From Bacillus vallismortis (GTDB lineage: Bacteria; Bacillota; Bacilli; Bacillales; Bacillaceae): a stretch of DNA of 64,000 nucleotides. Shown here piece after piece: positions 27,298 through 41,367 of the stretch (position 1 is the first letter of the stretch; each line of letters begins with the position of its first letter). The translations under genes and the position numbers were made by a program. Location of the stretch: NCBI RefSeq assembly GCF_004116955.1, contig NZ_CP026362.1, positions 3,942,001 to 4,006,000 on the forward strand, given 5' to 3'. Under the pieces are notes generated by a model. That model made no database searches. It saw only the letters and a program-made list of their open reading frames with translations, and was not told where the DNA came from.

Positions 27298-27313
27298 AAA
27301 TGGGGGAGAAGCC

Positions 27314-28453
27314 ATGAATTTTTCATTGTCAGAAGAACACGAGATGATACGGAAATTGGTGCGCGACTTTGCAAAGCATGAGGTAGCTCCGTCAGCCGCA
27401 GAACGAGACGAACAAGAACGATTCGACCGCGAACTGTTTCGGGAGATGGCGCATTTAGGGCTGACGGGAATTCCGTGGCCAGAAGAATACGGAGGAATCG
27501 GAAGTGACTATCTGGCCTATGTCATTGCGGTGGAGGAGCTTTCGAAAGTGTGCGCCTCCACCGGTGTGACGCTTTCCGCCCATATCTCACTATGCAGCTG
27601 GCCGCTGTTTGCCTATGGGACGGAAGAACAGAAGGCAGAGCACTTAACACAGCTGGCCCTCGGGGAGAAAATCGGCGCTTTCGCTTTGACGGAAGCGGGG
27701 TCCGGCTCTGACGCCGGCGCCATGAAAACGTCTGCTGAACGAATCGGTGATGATTATGTGTTAAATGGCGCCAAAGTGTTTATCACAAACGGCGGCGTTG
27801 CGGATATGTACCTTGTTTTTGCAGTCACGGATCCCGAGAAAAAGAAAAAAGGCATTTCCGCTTTTATTGTAGAAAAGGATTTCGAAGGATTTTCTGCAGG
27901 CAAGAAAGAAAAGAAGATGGGCATCCGCTCGTCTCCCACAACGGAAATCACGTTCGAAGATTGTGTTGTTCCCGCGGCGAACCGTCTCGGAGAAGAAGGG
28001 GAAGGCTTCAAAATCGCGATGAAGACGCTTGATGGAGGCAGAAACGGCATTGCCGCCCAAGCCGTGGGCATCGCTCAGGGGGCGCTTGATGCCGCGCTTC
28101 AGTACGCAAAAGAAAGAGAACAATTCGGAAAATCGATCGCCGATCAGCAGGGCATCGCATTTAAACTCGCAGATATGGCTACAATGATAGAAGCTTCAAG
28201 GCTATTGACCTATCAGGCGGCATGGCTGGAATCATCAGGCCTTCCATATGGAAAAGCTTCCGCCATGTCCAAACTGTTGGCGGGGGATACGGCGATGAAG
28301 GTGACGACCGAAACCGTGCAGATTTTTGGCGGCTACGGCTATACAAAGGATTATCCGGTTGAACGCTATATGCGTGATGCGAAAATCACGCAAATCTATG
28401 AAGGCACTCAAGAAATTCAAAGACTTGTCATCTCCAGAATGCTCGCGGATTGA
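27314..28453 (+). CDS. acdA: Acyl-CoA dehydrogenase AcdA
   Basis: 379 residues, a soluble FAD enzyme making the trans-2 double bond in acyl-CoA, the first step of beta-oxidation. Signatures are [17 protein letters not shown] (~130) and [20 protein letters not shown] (~335), with the catalytic glutamate in [10 protein letters not shown] near the C-terminus. ATG 27314 has a GGGGGAG site. It lies in the fadF-acdA transcription unit. B. subtilis transcripts can continue to rpoE, and there is no strong terminator before it here. Confidence 0.94.
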   Translation: MNFSLSEEHEMIRKLVRDFAKHEVAPSAAERDEQERFDRELFREMAHLGLTGIPWPEEYGGIGSDYLAYVIAVEELSKVCASTGVTLSAHISLCSWPLFAYGTEEQKAEHLTQLALGEKIGAFALTEAGSGSDAGAMKTSAERIGDDYVLNGAKVFITNGGVADMYLVFAVTDPEKKKKGISAFIVEKDFEGFSAGKKEKKMGIRSSPTTEITFEDCVVPAANRLGEEGEGFKIAMKTLDGGRNGIAAQAVGIAQGALDAALQYAKEREQFGKSIADQQGIAFKLADMATMIEASRLLTYQAAWLESSGLPYGKASAMSKLLAGDTAMKVTTETVQIFGGYGYTKDYPVERYMRDAKITQIYEGTQEIQRLVISRMLAD

Positions 28454-28538
28454 CGCAAAATATCTATCAGTCGGACCACTCTTGTAAAATTATTTAAATT
28501 AACGCTGTTAAGGGTAGCATATTCTGTTTTATTTTGTT

Positions 28539-28544
28539 TATAAT
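28539..28544 (+). promoter_or_regulatory. Probable rpoE promoter -10
   Basis: TATAAT sits 92 bases before the rpoE start in an AT-rich stretch. No convincing -35 hexamer is seen at 17 bp, so this is a partial promoter call. Confidence 0.5.
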
Positions 28545-28635
28545 GAGAGGTATGGTTTGTATAAGAACGATACAAAATCGCTTTCATTATTGATAAAACA
28601 GATACATATAAGTAATAGAAAGGGAGTGTCCGACC

Positions 28636-29169
28636 TTGGGTATCAAACAATATTCACAGGAAGAGCTAAAGGAAATGGCTTTAGTGGAAATCGCTCACGA
28701 ATTATTTGAAGATCATAAAAAACCAGTTCCTTTTCAGGAGCTTTTAAATGAAATTGCATCTTTGCTCGGTGTGACAAAAGAAGAGCTTGGAGACCGCATC
28801 GCTCAATTTTATACAGATTTAAACATTGACGGCCGCTTCCTGGCGCTTTCTGACCAGACTTGGGGGCTTCGCAGCTGGTATCCGTATGACCAGCTTGATG
28901 AAGAAACTCAGCCGACAGTTAAAGCGAAAAAGAAAAAAGCGAAGAAAGCAGTCGAAGAAGATCTTGATCTTGACGAGTTTGAAGAGATCGATGAAGACGA
29001 CATTGATTTGGATGAAGTCGAGGAACAACTTGATCTTGATACCGGTGATTTTGATGATGAAGATATTGACGAAGACGACGATGAACTTGAGATCGAAGAA
29101 GATCTGATTGATGAAGATGAAGATGAAGATGACGACTATGATGAAGATGAAGAGGAAATCAAATCGTAA
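28636..29169 (+). CDS. rpoE: RNA polymerase delta subunit RpoE
   Basis: 177 residues. A folded N-terminal HARE-HTH domain (1-~95, IKQYSQEELKEMALVEIAHE) is followed by a basic patch KAKKKKAKKA and a disordered acidic tail of Asp/Glu to the C-terminus. Delta binds core polymerase, lowers nonspecific nucleic-acid binding and speeds recycling. The start is TTG 28636, preceded by AAAGGGAGTG. The acidic tail varies in length within the group; B. subtilis has 173 residues. Confidence 0.95.
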   Translation: MGIKQYSQEELKEMALVEIAHELFEDHKKPVPFQELLNEIASLLGVTKEELGDRIAQFYTDLNIDGRFLALSDQTWGLRSWYPYDQLDEETQPTVKAKKKKAKKAVEEDLDLDEFEEIDEDDIDLDEVEEQLDLDTGDFDDEDIDEDDDELEIEEDLIDEDEDEDDDYDEDEEEIKS

Positions 29170-29190
29170 AAGATCATCTTTAAAACAATC

Positions 29191-29302
29191 TTGACTTTCA
29201 AAGTCGAACTATGTAGTATGTATTTTGGGCTCTTCAAAAACGAAGAGAGAACATAGTGCGTTTTGCTCCCTTTCAAGAAATTGAAAGGGAGCTTTCTTAT
29301 TT
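29191..29302 (+). promoter_or_regulatory. pyrG promoter and CTP-sensing attenuator
   Basis: -35 TTGACT (29191-29196), 17-bp spacer, -10 TAGTAT (29214-29219), start at GGGCTCTT (29227). The leader carries a perfect 12-bp terminator stem GCTCCCTTTCAA / TTGAAAGGGAGC (29265-29292) followed by T-rich sequence. In B. subtilis, low CTP causes slippage that adds extra G's at the 5' end. These pair with the C/U-rich 5' arm and prevent termination. Both required parts, the GGGC start and the CTCCCTTTC arm, are conserved here. Confidence 0.9.
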
Positions 29303-29379
29303 TCACCCCTCATTTTTCTTAATAAATCATTTAAAAGGCTAAATGATTTTCTATAAAACAGTACATTTTAAACATGTAG

Positions 29380-31014
<1,635 letters not shown>

Positions 31015-31015
31015 T

Positions 31016-31059
31016 AAAAAAGACTTGCCGTTTTTATCAAAAGCGGGCAAGTCTTTTTT
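31016..31059. terminator. Terminator shared by pyrG and ywjG
   Basis: AAAAAAGACTTGCC pairs with GGGCAAGTCTTTTTT (with a one-base bulge) and lies between convergent genes. Confidence 0.85.
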
Positions 31060-31097
31060 ATTTGTTTCCGGCAACATACAGCATGTACAATAAGATA

Positions 31098-31619
31098 TTA
31101 TGCATACTCTTGCAGAATTTCTTTTAATGTAAACGATAGAGCATGGTAGACATACAGTGCTGTCATTAAAGAGGGAAATCCGTAACGGGTGCCGTCTTCA
31201 TCGGGAACAAGCGGCATTTTTAATTTGGAATCAATATTCACATCGCAATATGGTTCCATTCCCGCACTGTCTTTGGCTGCCGGCGATACGCATACGACTC
31301 CCGCACCCTTTTCATAAAGCTCTTTTGCGAGCGCCTGCTCTTCGGCTGTGCCCGTCCCTGAGCAAAACATCAGCACTCTGTCACTTTCTGTCACTTCATC
31401 AGCACTTTTTGGAAAAGGTTTGACGGAAGGCAGCGGTTCTGTGCTTTCGGCAGCCTCGTATAAGACGCCCTGAAGCTCATTTGCTCCGTATATATATATG
31501 GAATGCCCGCTGACCACCGCTTGGGCAAGCAGCCGCGCCCCATCTTCAATCGCGTCAGATTCCTTATCCTGAATGCGGGAAAAAATACCTGTTAACTGTG
31601 TCGTGAATATTTTCAACAT
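31098..31619 (-). CDS. ywjG: YwjG, DUF2529 SIS-like protein
   Basis: 173 residues, cytoplasmic. The pattern SGHSIYIYGANELQGVLYEA followed by SDRVLMFCSGTGTAEEQAL resembles sugar-isomerase (SIS) type phosphosugar-binding folds, the basis of the DUF2529 assignment. No catalytic role is known. The start is ATG 31619 (MLKIFTTQLTGIFSR) with AAAGGAGGATTC upstream. The longer upstream frame would add a spurious hydrophobic leader through the spo0F promoter region. It diverges from spo0F. Confidence 0.87.
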   Translation of the reverse strand: MLKIFTTQLTGIFSRIQDKESDAIEDGARLLAQAVVSGHSIYIYGANELQGVLYEAAESTEPLPSVKPFPKSADEVTESDRVLMFCSGTGTAEEQALAKELYEKGAGVVCVSPAAKDSAGMEPYCDVNIDSKLKMPLVPDEDGTRYGFPSLMTALYVYHALSFTLKEILQEYA

Positions 31620-31682
31620 AAGTGAATCCTCCTTTATAACGTACAATATCAGTATACAACAAAAGAGAAAATGCTCAGAAAA

Positions 31683-31762
31683 TGTCGTAAAGTAGACTAT
31701 TATAATTAAAGGAAATAGGAAAATCAAACAGAATACATACACTACTGCTTACTTTTGACGAA
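31683..31762 (+). promoter_or_regulatory. Sigma-H promoter and Spo0A boxes of spo0F
   Basis: A sigma-H pattern is present: AGGAAAT (31710-31716) and GAAT (31731-31734) at usual spacing. Candidate 0A boxes are TGTCGTA at 31683 (one mismatch) upstream and TGACGAA at 31756 downstream of the start region. This fits the known pattern of Spo0A activation and repression of spo0F. Confidence 0.65.
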
Positions 31763-31784
31763 AATCATAATATTGGGGTGTAAA

Positions 31785-32159
31785 ATGATGAATGAAAAAA
31801 TTTTAATCGTTGATGATCAATACGGCATACGTATTTTGCTTAACGAAGTGTTCAATAAAGAAGGCTACCAGACATTCCAGGCTGCAAACGGATTGCAGGC
31901 GCTTGACATCGTGACAAAAGAACGGCCCGACCTTGTGCTTCTGGACATGAAAATTCCCGGCATGGACGGAATTGAAATCTTAAAACGGATGAAGGTCATT
32001 GACGAAGATATCCGGGTGATCATTATGACGGCATACGGAGAGCTCGACATGATCCAGGAATCAAAAGAACTGGGCGCTCTGACGCACTTTGCGAAGCCTT
32101 TTGATATCGATGAAATCAGAGAAGCCGTGAAAAAATATCTGCCCCTGAAGTCTAATTAA
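31785..32159 (+). CDS. spo0F: Spo0F, phosphorelay response regulator
   Basis: 124 residues, a single receiver domain with no output domain. Asp54 ([10 protein letters not shown]) receives phosphate from KinA-E and passes it to Spo0B. Acidic residues Asp10 and Asp11 (VDDQYG), Thr82 and Lys104 complete the site. It is nearly identical to B. subtilis Spo0F. Start ATG 31785 ([10 protein letters not shown]), site TTGGGGTG. An upstream in-frame start at 31755 overlaps the 0A box and lacks a ribosome site. Confidence 0.97.
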   Translation: MMNEKILIVDDQYGIRILLNEVFNKEGYQTFQAANGLQALDIVTKERPDLVLLDMKIPGMDGIEILKRMKVIDEDIRVIIMTAYGELDMIQESKELGALTHFAKPFDIDEIREAVKKYLPLKSN

Positions 32160-32191
32160 CAAAGAAGATACAAATGTATGATGTCATTGTG

Positions 32192-32220
32192 TTGCCCATT
32201 TGTCGAAAAGTTGGTATTCT
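32192..32220 (+). promoter_or_regulatory. Probable fbaA promoter containing a Spo0A box
   Basis: -35 TTGCCC (32192-32197), 17-bp spacer and -10 TATTCT (32215-32220). The spacer holds TTTGTCGAAAAG with a perfect 0A box TGTCGAA (32201-32207). Binding there would occlude the promoter. Confidence 0.55.
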
Positions 32221-32337
32221 AGTTATGGAGAAAAAGCGATCTGAGTATTTACATATGACAGCAATTTATGGGTCATGCTAGGGTGGAAAGCTTTTTTCGC
32301 TAGAAGACAATCAGGCTACATAAGGAGGACATTCGAC

Positions 32338-33195
32338 ATGCCTTTAGTTTCTATGACAGAAATGTTGAATACAGCTAAAGAAAAAGGTTATGCAGTAGGA
32401 CAATTCAACTTAAACAACCTTGAGTTTACTCAAGCGATTTTACAAGCAGCTGAAGAAGAAAAATCTCCAGTGATCCTTGGTGTTTCTGAAGGTGCGGGAC
32501 GCTACATGGGCGGCTTCAAAACAGTCGTTGCTATGGTGAAAGCACTTATGGAAGATTACAACGTGACAGTTCCTGTTGCGATTCACTTAGACCATGGTTC
32601 AAGCTTTGAATCTTGTGCGAAAGCGATTCATGCAGGTTTCACATCTGTCATGATCGACGCTTCTCACCATCCATTTGAAGAAAACATCGCAACAACTTCT
32701 AAAGTTGTTGAGCTTGCTCATTTCCACGGAGTATCTGTAGAAGCTGAGCTTGGAACAGTCGGCGGACAAGAAGATGATGTTATCGCTGAAGGCGTAATCT
32801 ACGCTGACCCTAAAGAGTGCCAAGAGCTTGTTGAGCGCACTGGCATCGACTGCCTTGCACCAGCATTAGGTTCTGTTCACGGCCCTTACAAAGGCGAACC
32901 AAACCTTGGTTTCAAGGAAATGGAAGATATCGGTAAAACAACTGGCCTTCCATTAGTTCTCCACGGCGGTACTGGAATTCCGACTGCTGACATCAAAAAA
33001 TCAATTTCACTTGGTACAGCTAAAATCAACGTAAATACTGAAAACCAAATTTCTTCTGCAAAAGCTGTTCGCGATACTTTGGCAGCTAAGCCTAACGAAT
33101 ACGATCCTCGTAAATATCTTGGACCTGCTCGTGAAGCGATTAAAGAAACAGTTATCGGTAAAATGCGTGAATTTGGTTCTTCAAACCAAGCTTAA
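32338..33195 (+). CDS. fbaA: Fructose-1,6-bisphosphate aldolase, class II
   Basis: 285 residues. It interconverts fructose-1,6-bisphosphate with dihydroxyacetone phosphate and glyceraldehyde-3-phosphate in glycolysis and gluconeogenesis. Zn-enzyme motifs: HLDHGSS (Asp85 catalytic, His86 zinc ligand), [13 protein letters not shown], and VLHGGTGIP near 208. ATG 32338 has a strong site AAGGAGGAC. Codon use is biased to preferred codons, as for a highly expressed gene. It sits between spo0F and tal with its own terminator. Confidence 0.97.
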   Translation: MPLVSMTEMLNTAKEKGYAVGQFNLNNLEFTQAILQAAEEEKSPVILGVSEGAGRYMGGFKTVVAMVKALMEDYNVTVPVAIHLDHGSSFESCAKAIHAGFTSVMIDASHHPFEENIATTSKVVELAHFHGVSVEAELGTVGGQEDDVIAEGVIYADPKECQELVERTGIDCLAPALGSVHGPYKGEPNLGFKEMEDIGKTTGLPLVLHGGTGIPTADIKKSISLGTAKINVNTENQISSAKAVRDTLAAKPNEYDPRKYLGPAREAIKETVIGKMREFGSSNQA

Positions 33196-33213
33196 TTCAA
33201 TTGGAATGTTTAT

Positions 33214-33245
33214 AACCGCCTGACAGCTTGACAGGCGGTTTTCCG
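33214..33245 (+). terminator. fbaA terminator
   Basis: AACCGCCTG / CAGGCGGTT stem with a nine-base loop, followed by a short T run interrupted by CC, so possibly leaky into tal. Confidence 0.75.
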
Positions 33246-33256
33246 TCTACCTTTAG

Positions 33257-33952
<696 letters not shown>

Positions 33953-33954
33953 TG

Positions 33955-33997
33955 CAAAGGGCGGCAAACAGTTTATGCCTGTTTGCCGCAGCCTTTG
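33955..33997 (+). terminator. tal terminator
   Basis: A perfect 11-bp stem GCGGCAAACAG / CTGTTTGCCGC, extended by CAAAGG / CCTTTG after a two-base bulge, then T's. Confidence 0.85.
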
Positions 33998-34330
33998 TTT
34001 TTCACCGTCCTGATACAGCGGACCTACAGACACTGACGCCGCTTTACAGAGAAGGAATCATTGGGCTGCAGAAGCTGATATCGGAATGAAGTGTTTGCGT
34101 ACTGCTTTTGCCGGATGACGATATGTTTCTCGAGCCGGCGGGTCTCTGTGCAATTTTCGAAACCTGTGCCCTGCAAAAAGCTTCGCTATTTTCTTCCTGA
34201 TATTTTACAATGTGTTGTATTCTTTCTCTTCGAATTGGCTAGATTTTGGACATGAGCTTTATTTGCAGAGACAGAATAAAATGACATTTTATTTAGCTCC
34301 GCAGCTATCTTCTTATGGAAGGAGACTATC
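33998..34330. other. Intergenic stretch between tal and murAB
   Basis: About 330 bases without a recognisable gene. A 26-codon open piece (about 34003-34089, plus strand) reads HRPDTADLQTLTPLYREGII... and ends in TGA. It has no start or ribosome site and may be a decayed gene end. The last ~130 bases are AT-rich and should hold the murAB promoter, but no clear -35/-10 pair was found. Confidence 0.4.
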
Positions 34331-35620
34331 ATGGAAAAGTTGAATATTGCCGGCGGTGACTCGTTAAACGGTACAGTACATATCAGCGGCGCTAAAAACA
34401 GCGCTGTTGCTTTAATACCAGCAACCATTTTGGCAAATTCCGAGGTGACTATTGAAGGGCTTCCAGAGATTTCAGATATTGAAACGCTGCGTGACCTGTT
34501 AAAGGAAATCGGCGGAAACGTACATTTTGATAATGGTGAAATGGTCGTTGACCCGACGTCGATGATCAGTATGCCGCTTCCTAACGGAAAAGTAAAAAAG
34601 CTTCGCGCGTCCTATTATTTAATGGGAGCGATGCTAGGCCGCTTCAAGCAGGCCGTCATCGGATTGCCCGGCGGCTGCCATTTGGGGCCCCGGCCGATTG
34701 ATCAGCATATTAAAGGCTTTGAAGCGCTCGGAGCTGAAGTGACCAACGAACAGGGCGCCATTTATTTGCGTGCTGAAAGGCTGAGAGGCGCACGTATCTA
34801 TTTAGATGTCGTGAGCGTAGGGGCAACCATTAACATTATGCTTGCCGCTGTTTTGGCAGAAGGGAAAACGCTCATCGAAAACGCTGCGAAGGAGCCTGAG
34901 ATCATTGATGTTGCGACACTGCTTACGAGCATGGGCGCCAAAATCAAAGGTGCGGGAACCAATGTGATCCGAATCGACGGCGTGGAGGAGCTGCACGGCT
35001 GCAAACATACGATTATTCCGGACAGAATTGAGGCCGGGACATTTATGATTGCGGCTGCTGCAATGGGCAAGGAAGTCATGATCGATAATGTGATTCCCAC
35101 TCATCTAGAGTCGTTAACGGCAAAGCTGAGGGAAATGGGATACCATATCGAAACAAGCGATGACCAGCTTCTCATTGTCGGCGGGCAGAAGCACTTAAAG
35201 CCGGTTGATGTCAAAACCCTCGTATATCCGGGCTTCCCGACAGATTTGCAGCAGCCGATGACGGCGCTCCTGACAAGAGCGAAAGGGACAAGCGTCGTAA
35301 CGGACACCATTTACTCGGCAAGATTCAAGCACATTGACGAGCTGAGACGGATGGGTGCGAATATGAAAGTAGAAGGCAGATCTGCCATCATCACAGGTCC
35401 TGTCGAGCTTCAAGGCGCAAAAGTGAAGGCGAGCGATCTGCGTGCCGGAGCCTGTCTGGTGGTAGCCGGCCTGATGGCTGACGGCGTGACGGAAATTACG
35501 GGTTTGGAGCATATTGACCGCGGATACAGCAGTCTTGAAAAGAAACTCGAAGGGCTTGGAGCGACAATCTGGCGTGAAAGAATGACTGACGAAGAAATAG
35601 AGCAGCTGCAAAATTCATAA
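34331..35620 (+). CDS. murAB: UDP-N-acetylglucosamine 1-carboxyvinyltransferase MurAB (MurZ)
   Basis: 429 residues, an EPT/MurA two-domain inside-out alpha/beta barrel. It adds enolpyruvate from PEP to UDP-GlcNAc, the first committed step of peptidoglycan synthesis. The fosfomycin-target Cys is in [15 protein letters not shown] (~118). ATG 34331, site GGAAGGAGAC. It is one of two MurA paralogs here. MurAA (62453) is the main one in B. subtilis and MurAB the secondary enzyme. glpX follows after 31 bases. Confidence 0.95.
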   Translation: MEKLNIAGGDSLNGTVHISGAKNSAVALIPATILANSEVTIEGLPEISDIETLRDLLKEIGGNVHFDNGEMVVDPTSMISMPLPNGKVKKLRASYYLMGAMLGRFKQAVIGLPGGCHLGPRPIDQHIKGFEALGAEVTNEQGAIYLRAERLRGARIYLDVVSVGATINIMLAAVLAEGKTLIENAAKEPEIIDVATLLTSMGAKIKGAGTNVIRIDGVEELHGCKHTIIPDRIEAGTFMIAAAAMGKEVMIDNVIPTHLESLTAKLREMGYHIETSDDQLLIVGGQKHLKPVDVKTLVYPGFPTDLQQPMTALLTRAKGTSVVTDTIYSARFKHIDELRRMGANMKVEGRSAIITGPVELQGAKVKASDLRAGACLVVAGLMADGVTEITGLEHIDRGYSSLEKKLEGLGATIWRERMTDEEIEQLQNS

Positions 35621-35651
35621 ATGGTTATTTGTGGAGAGGAGCTCGTGTTGA

Positions 35652-36617
35652 ATGGAAAGAAGTTTATCAATGGAATTGGTACGTGTGACAGAAGCTGCTG
35701 CATTGGCATCTGCAAGATGGATGGGCCGGGGAAAAAAAGACGAGGCTGATGAAGCGGCAACAAGCGCAATGAGAGACGTTTTTGATACCGTTCCGATGAA
35801 AGGAACCGTTGTGATCGGTGAAGGCGAAATGGACGAAGCGCCGATGCTGTATATTGGGGAAAAGCTCGGAAACGGATACGGTCCGCGCGTGGATGTCGCA
35901 GTTGACCCTCTTGAAGGCACAAACATTGTGGCAAGCGGCGGCTGGAACGCGCTGACCGTTATTGCAGTCGCAGACCACGGCACGCTTCTGAACGCCCCTG
36001 ACATGTATATGGATAAAATCGCAGTCGGCCCGGAAGCGGTGGGCTGCATTGACATTGAAGCCCCTGTCATTGATAACCTTAAAGCGGTGGCAAAAGCGAA
36101 AAACAAGGACGTTGAGGACGTCGTTGCCACCATTTTAAACCGTGATAGACACGCAAACATTATTTCTCAACTTCGTGAGGCGGGAGCCAGGATCAAATTG
36201 ATCAATGATGGCGATGTCGCAGGCGCCATCAATACGGCTTTCGACCACACGGGCGTCGACATTCTGTTTGGATCAGGCGGAGCTCCTGAGGGGGTGCTTT
36301 CTGCTGTTGCGTTAAAAGCGCTGGGCGGAGAAATCATTGGTAGACTCCTTCCGCAAAATCAAGAAGAAATCAAGCGCTGCAACAACATGGGCCTTGATGT
36401 AAGCAAAGTCCTTCGCATGGAAGATCTTGTGAAAGGCGATGACGCGATTTTTGCAGCTACCGGGGTAACTGACGGTGAGCTGTTAAAAGGCGTTCAATTC
36501 AAAGGCTCTGTCGGCACAACTGAAAGCTTAGTGATTCGTGCGAAATCCGGAACTGTCCGCTTCGTTGACGGCAGACACAGCTTGAAAAAGAAACCAAATC
36601 TTGTAATCCGTCCATAA
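35652..36617 (+). CDS. glpX: Class II fructose-1,6-bisphosphatase GlpX (YwjI)
   Basis: 321 residues. It hydrolyses fructose-1,6-bisphosphate to fructose-6-phosphate in gluconeogenesis, with metal. GlpX motifs: [18 protein letters not shown] (~57), [12 protein letters not shown] (~83) and [20 protein letters not shown] (~200). ATG 35652; the site GGAGAGGAG lies upstream and a GTG at 35645 is out of frame. It forms a likely operon with murAB and ends at a terminator. B. subtilis also has the unrelated Fbp. Confidence 0.94.
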   Translation: MERSLSMELVRVTEAAALASARWMGRGKKDEADEAATSAMRDVFDTVPMKGTVVIGEGEMDEAPMLYIGEKLGNGYGPRVDVAVDPLEGTNIVASGGWNALTVIAVADHGTLLNAPDMYMDKIAVGPEAVGCIDIEAPVIDNLKAVAKAKNKDVEDVVATILNRDRHANIISQLREAGARIKLINDGDVAGAINTAFDHTGVDILFGSGGAPEGVLSAVALKALGGEIIGRLLPQNQEEIKRCNNMGLDVSKVLRMEDLVKGDDAIFAATGVTDGELLKGVQFKGSVGTTESLVIRAKSGTVRFVDGRHSLKKKPNLVIRP

Positions 36618-36626
36618 CAAACAGAG

Positions 36627-36654
36627 AAAGCGGGGATGAGCCCGCTTTTCTTTT
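36627..36654 (+). terminator. murAB-glpX terminator
   Basis: AAAGCGGG / CCCGCTTT stem with a GATGAG loop and T-rich 3' side. Confidence 0.85.
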
Positions 36655-37022
36655 GCAAAAAAGAGTCAACTCTATCAATTCAGTGTCAAAACCTTATTTC
36701 AGTTGAATAATTTTCTGAAATAAGGTAAAAATAAAGAGTGCTGCGAATTTTACTGCGTAATTCCTTCTTTTAAGCACTAGGAATGTTTCAATTTCTACCG
36801 CATACAGACGATATAAGTATTGATCTTCTCATGTTTTTGTCCTCGCTTCCTTCAAAACTCATTAAGACAATCCTTTTAACAAAAGCGCCGATCATGGGTG
36901 GAAGTGTTACCGATAGAAGTTCCTTTATGTTGAAAAAAGAATGTGCTTTGGCGGATGTTGTGCAAAAGCAGCAGATGATATGTGCAGAGTAAGATATTGA
37001 CTATGAAAAGCGTGGTGTTTTT
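36655..37022 (+). promoter_or_regulatory. rho: Long rho upstream region with a perfect hairpin
   Basis: About 370 bases before rho contain no convincing gene. A perfect 11-bp hairpin CCTTATTTCAG / CTGAAATAAGG (36692-36725) is not followed by T's, so it is not a normal terminator. rho in B. subtilis represses its own synthesis through its leader. A 69-codon open frame at 36783-36992 lacks a ribosome site and is treated as noise. Confidence 0.5.
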
Positions 37023-38306
37023 ATGAAAAATGTATCTATTTCCTCTTTGGAAAATATGAAATTGAAAGAGCTTTATGAACTTGCAAGACATTATAAAATC
37101 TCCTATTACAGCAAACTGACAAAAAAAGAACTCATTTTCGCCATTCTGAAAGCAAACGCAGAACAGGAAGACCTGCTGTTTATGGAAGGCGTTCTTGAGA
37201 TCATCCAGTCTGAAGGTTTCGGCTTCCTAAGACCGATCAACTACTCTCCAAGCTCAGAAGACATTTACATCTCAGCTTCACAAATTCGCCGCTTCGATTT
37301 GCGAAACGGAGACAAAGTATCAGGCAAGGTTCGCCCGCCAAAAGAAAATGAGCGTTATTACGGACTTTTGCACGTTGAAGCGGTAAATGGAGATGATCCC
37401 GAATCAGCAAAAGAGCGTGTGCATTTCCCGGCGCTTACACCTCTTTATCCAGACCGTCAAATGGTGTTGGAGACAAAGCCAAACTTCTTGTCTACCAGAA
37501 TTATGGACATGATGGCGCCGGTCGGATTTGGACAGCGCGGTTTGATTGTCGCGCCGCCAAAAGCCGGAAAAACGATGCTGCTGAAGGAAATTGCCAACAG
37601 CATTACAGCGAACCAGCCTGAAGCAGAGCTGATCGTGCTTTTGATCGACGAAAGACCGGAAGAAGTGACTGATATCGAACGCTCTGTGGCTGGGGATGTC
37701 GTCAGCTCAACGTTTGACGAAGTGCCGGAAAACCATATCAAAGTTGCCGAGCTTGTGCTTGAGCGCGCGATGCGTCTTGTGGAACACAAAAAAGACGTCA
37801 TCATCCTGATGGACAGCATTACACGCCTTGCCCGCGCCTACAACTTAGTAATTCCGCCGAGCGGAAGAACGCTTTCCGGAGGGATTGACCCAGCGGCGTT
37901 CCATCGTCCGAAGCGTTTCTTCGGGGCTGCGAGAAATATCGAAGAGGGCGGCAGCTTAACCATACTAGCTACAGCTCTGGTCGATACAGGATCACGTATG
38001 GACGATGTGATTTATGAAGAATTCAAGGGAACGGGCAACATGGAGCTTCACCTCGACCGCTCTCTGGCAGAGCGCCGCATCTTCCCGGCCATCGATATCC
38101 GCCGTTCAGGAACGCGCAAGGAAGAGCTGCTTGTGCCTAAAGAGCATCTTGATCGCTTATGGTCGATCCGCAAAACGATGTCTGATTCACCTGATTTTGC
38201 GGAAAAGTTCATGAGAAAAATGAAAAAAACCAAAACAAATCAGGAATTTTTCGATATCCTCAATCAAGAATGGAAACAGGCAAATCTATCATCGGCAAGA
38301 CGGTAA
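37023..38306 (+). CDS. rho: Transcription termination factor Rho
   Basis: 427 residues, a hexameric RNA-dependent ATPase helicase. An N-terminal SAP-like helical part ([20 protein letters not shown]) precedes an RNA-binding cold-shock-like domain ([21 protein letters not shown], ~65-85). The ATPase domain has Walker A in [12 protein letters not shown] (~180) and Walker B in [14 protein letters not shown] (~210). The R-loop and Q-loop region [13 protein letters not shown] follows. The ATG 37023 has only a weak site (GTGGTG), fitting tight autoregulation. Confidence 0.96.
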   Translation: MKNVSISSLENMKLKELYELARHYKISYYSKLTKKELIFAILKANAEQEDLLFMEGVLEIIQSEGFGFLRPINYSPSSEDIYISASQIRRFDLRNGDKVSGKVRPPKENERYYGLLHVEAVNGDDPESAKERVHFPALTPLYPDRQMVLETKPNFLSTRIMDMMAPVGFGQRGLIVAPPKAGKTMLLKEIANSITANQPEAELIVLLIDERPEEVTDIERSVAGDVVSSTFDEVPENHIKVAELVLERAMRLVEHKKDVIILMDSITRLARAYNLVIPPSGRTLSGGIDPAAFHRPKRFFGAARNIEEGGSLTILATALVDTGSRMDDVIYEEFKGTGNMELHLDRSLAERRIFPAIDIRRSGTRKEELLVPKEHLDRLWSIRKTMSDSPDFAEKFMRKMKKTKTNQEFFDILNQEWKQANLSSARR

Positions 38307-38313
38307 ATTGTAT

Positions 38314-38622
<309 letters not shown>

Positions 38623-38639
38623 TAATAATAGATTTTTCA

Positions 38640-38669
38640 ACAGGCAAGAAGCAGTCTTGCCTGTTTTTT
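38640..38669 (+). terminator. rpmE terminator
   Basis: CAGGCAAGA / TCTTGCCTG perfect stem with a five-base loop and six T's. Confidence 0.9.
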
Positions 38670-38711
38670 ATATTGTCTAAAACAGCTGGCAGAAAGAGGG
38701 GAACAGAGCCT

Positions 38712-39299
38712 ATGTACATAATGAAACAAAGCGGTTGGCTTGAGCTGATTTGCGGCAGCATGTTCTCGGGGAAATCTGAAGAGCTGATCAGAAGAGTGAA
38801 GAGAGCGACTTATGCCAAGCAGGAAGTCAGGGTTTTTAAGCCTGTGATTGATAATCGATACAGCGAAGATGCCGTTGTCTCCCATAACGGAACATCCATG
38901 AAGAGCTATGCCATTTCTGCTGCTGCGGATATTTGGGAACACATTAGCGAAAGTACGGATGTGATTGCGGTTGATGAAGTTCAGTTTTTTGACGAGGGAA
39001 TTGTAGAGGTTTTATCATCCCTTGCCGATAAAGGCTACCGTGTGATTGCAGCTGGTCTTGATATGGATTTTAGGGGAGAGCCGTTCGGCGTCGTCCCGGA
39101 TATAATGGCGATCGCGGAAAGTGTGACGAAGCTGCAAGCCGTCTGTTCCGTCTGCGGATCGCCTGCGAGCAGAACGCAGCGCCTGATTGACGGCAAACCT
39201 GCTTCTTACGATGATCCGGTCATTTTGGTGGGGGCATCCGAATCCTATGAAGCAAGATGCAGACATCATCATGAAGTTCCAGGAAAACCTAAAAAATAG
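38712..39299 (+). CDS. tdk: Thymidine kinase
   Basis: 195 residues, type II (TK1-like). It phosphorylates thymidine with ATP in pyrimidine salvage. P-loop [14 protein letters not shown] (~16), catalytic glutamate in AVDEVQFF (~88), and zinc cysteines CSVCGSPA (~145) with a C-terminal CRHHH motif. It matches B. subtilis Tdk. ATG 38712 ([11 protein letters not shown]) is preceded by GAAAGAGGGG; the 38673 start lies inside the rpmE terminator region. Confidence 0.95.
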   Translation: MYIMKQSGWLELICGSMFSGKSEELIRRVKRATYAKQEVRVFKPVIDNRYSEDAVVSHNGTSMKSYAISAAADIWEHISESTDVIAVDEVQFFDEGIVEVLSSLADKGYRVIAAGLDMDFRGEPFGVVPDIMAIAESVTKLQAVCSVCGSPASRTQRLIDGKPASYDDPVILVGASESYEARCRHHHEVPGKPKK

Positions 39300-39327
39300 C
39301 CCGAAACAAGGGTATAAAGCTAGAAAG

Positions 39328-39360
39328 CACCGGCTAAAAAAACCGGTGTTTTTTTTATTT
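39328..39360 (+). terminator. tdk terminator
   Basis: CACCGG / CCGGTG stem with an A-rich loop and nine T's. Confidence 0.85.
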
Positions 39361-39370
39361 TCTGACAATA

Positions 39371-39466
39371 CTTAATTAAAAAATTTAATTAAGTGTATTA
39401 AAAAATTAAGTAATTTTCTTCCCTTGAATTTTGATTTTGACAGGCATACAATAGCTTACGTAATGT
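39371..39466 (+). promoter_or_regulatory. maeA promoter with AT-rich inverted repeat
   Basis: A perfect 10-bp dyad CTTAATTAAA / TTTAATTAAG with a three-base spacer (39371-39393) and a third related copy AATTAAGTAA (39404-39413) lie just upstream of -35 TTGACA (39437-39442) and a -10 TAATGT 18 bp later. maeA is malate-induced through the MalK/MalR two-component system in B. subtilis. These repeats are candidate MalR sites (inference). Confidence 0.55.
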
Positions 39467-39535
39467 AAATAGTTTTTAGACATTGTTCGAATAATTGTCA
39501 TAAAGTCGTATAAAGATCATGATCGTATTTTTTAG

Positions 39536-41284
<1,749 letters not shown>

Positions 41285-41367
41285 TTAACTATGAAATATA
41301 TATCGTCCGAGGGAAAGCTTTTTCGGAAAGCTAAAGTATACGGACGTAGGATTTGGAGGAGAATATT

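Noticed and set aside
36783..36992. A 69-codon open frame upstream of rho
   Set aside because: No ribosome site, no recognisable similarity, and it lies in a region expected to be the rho leader.
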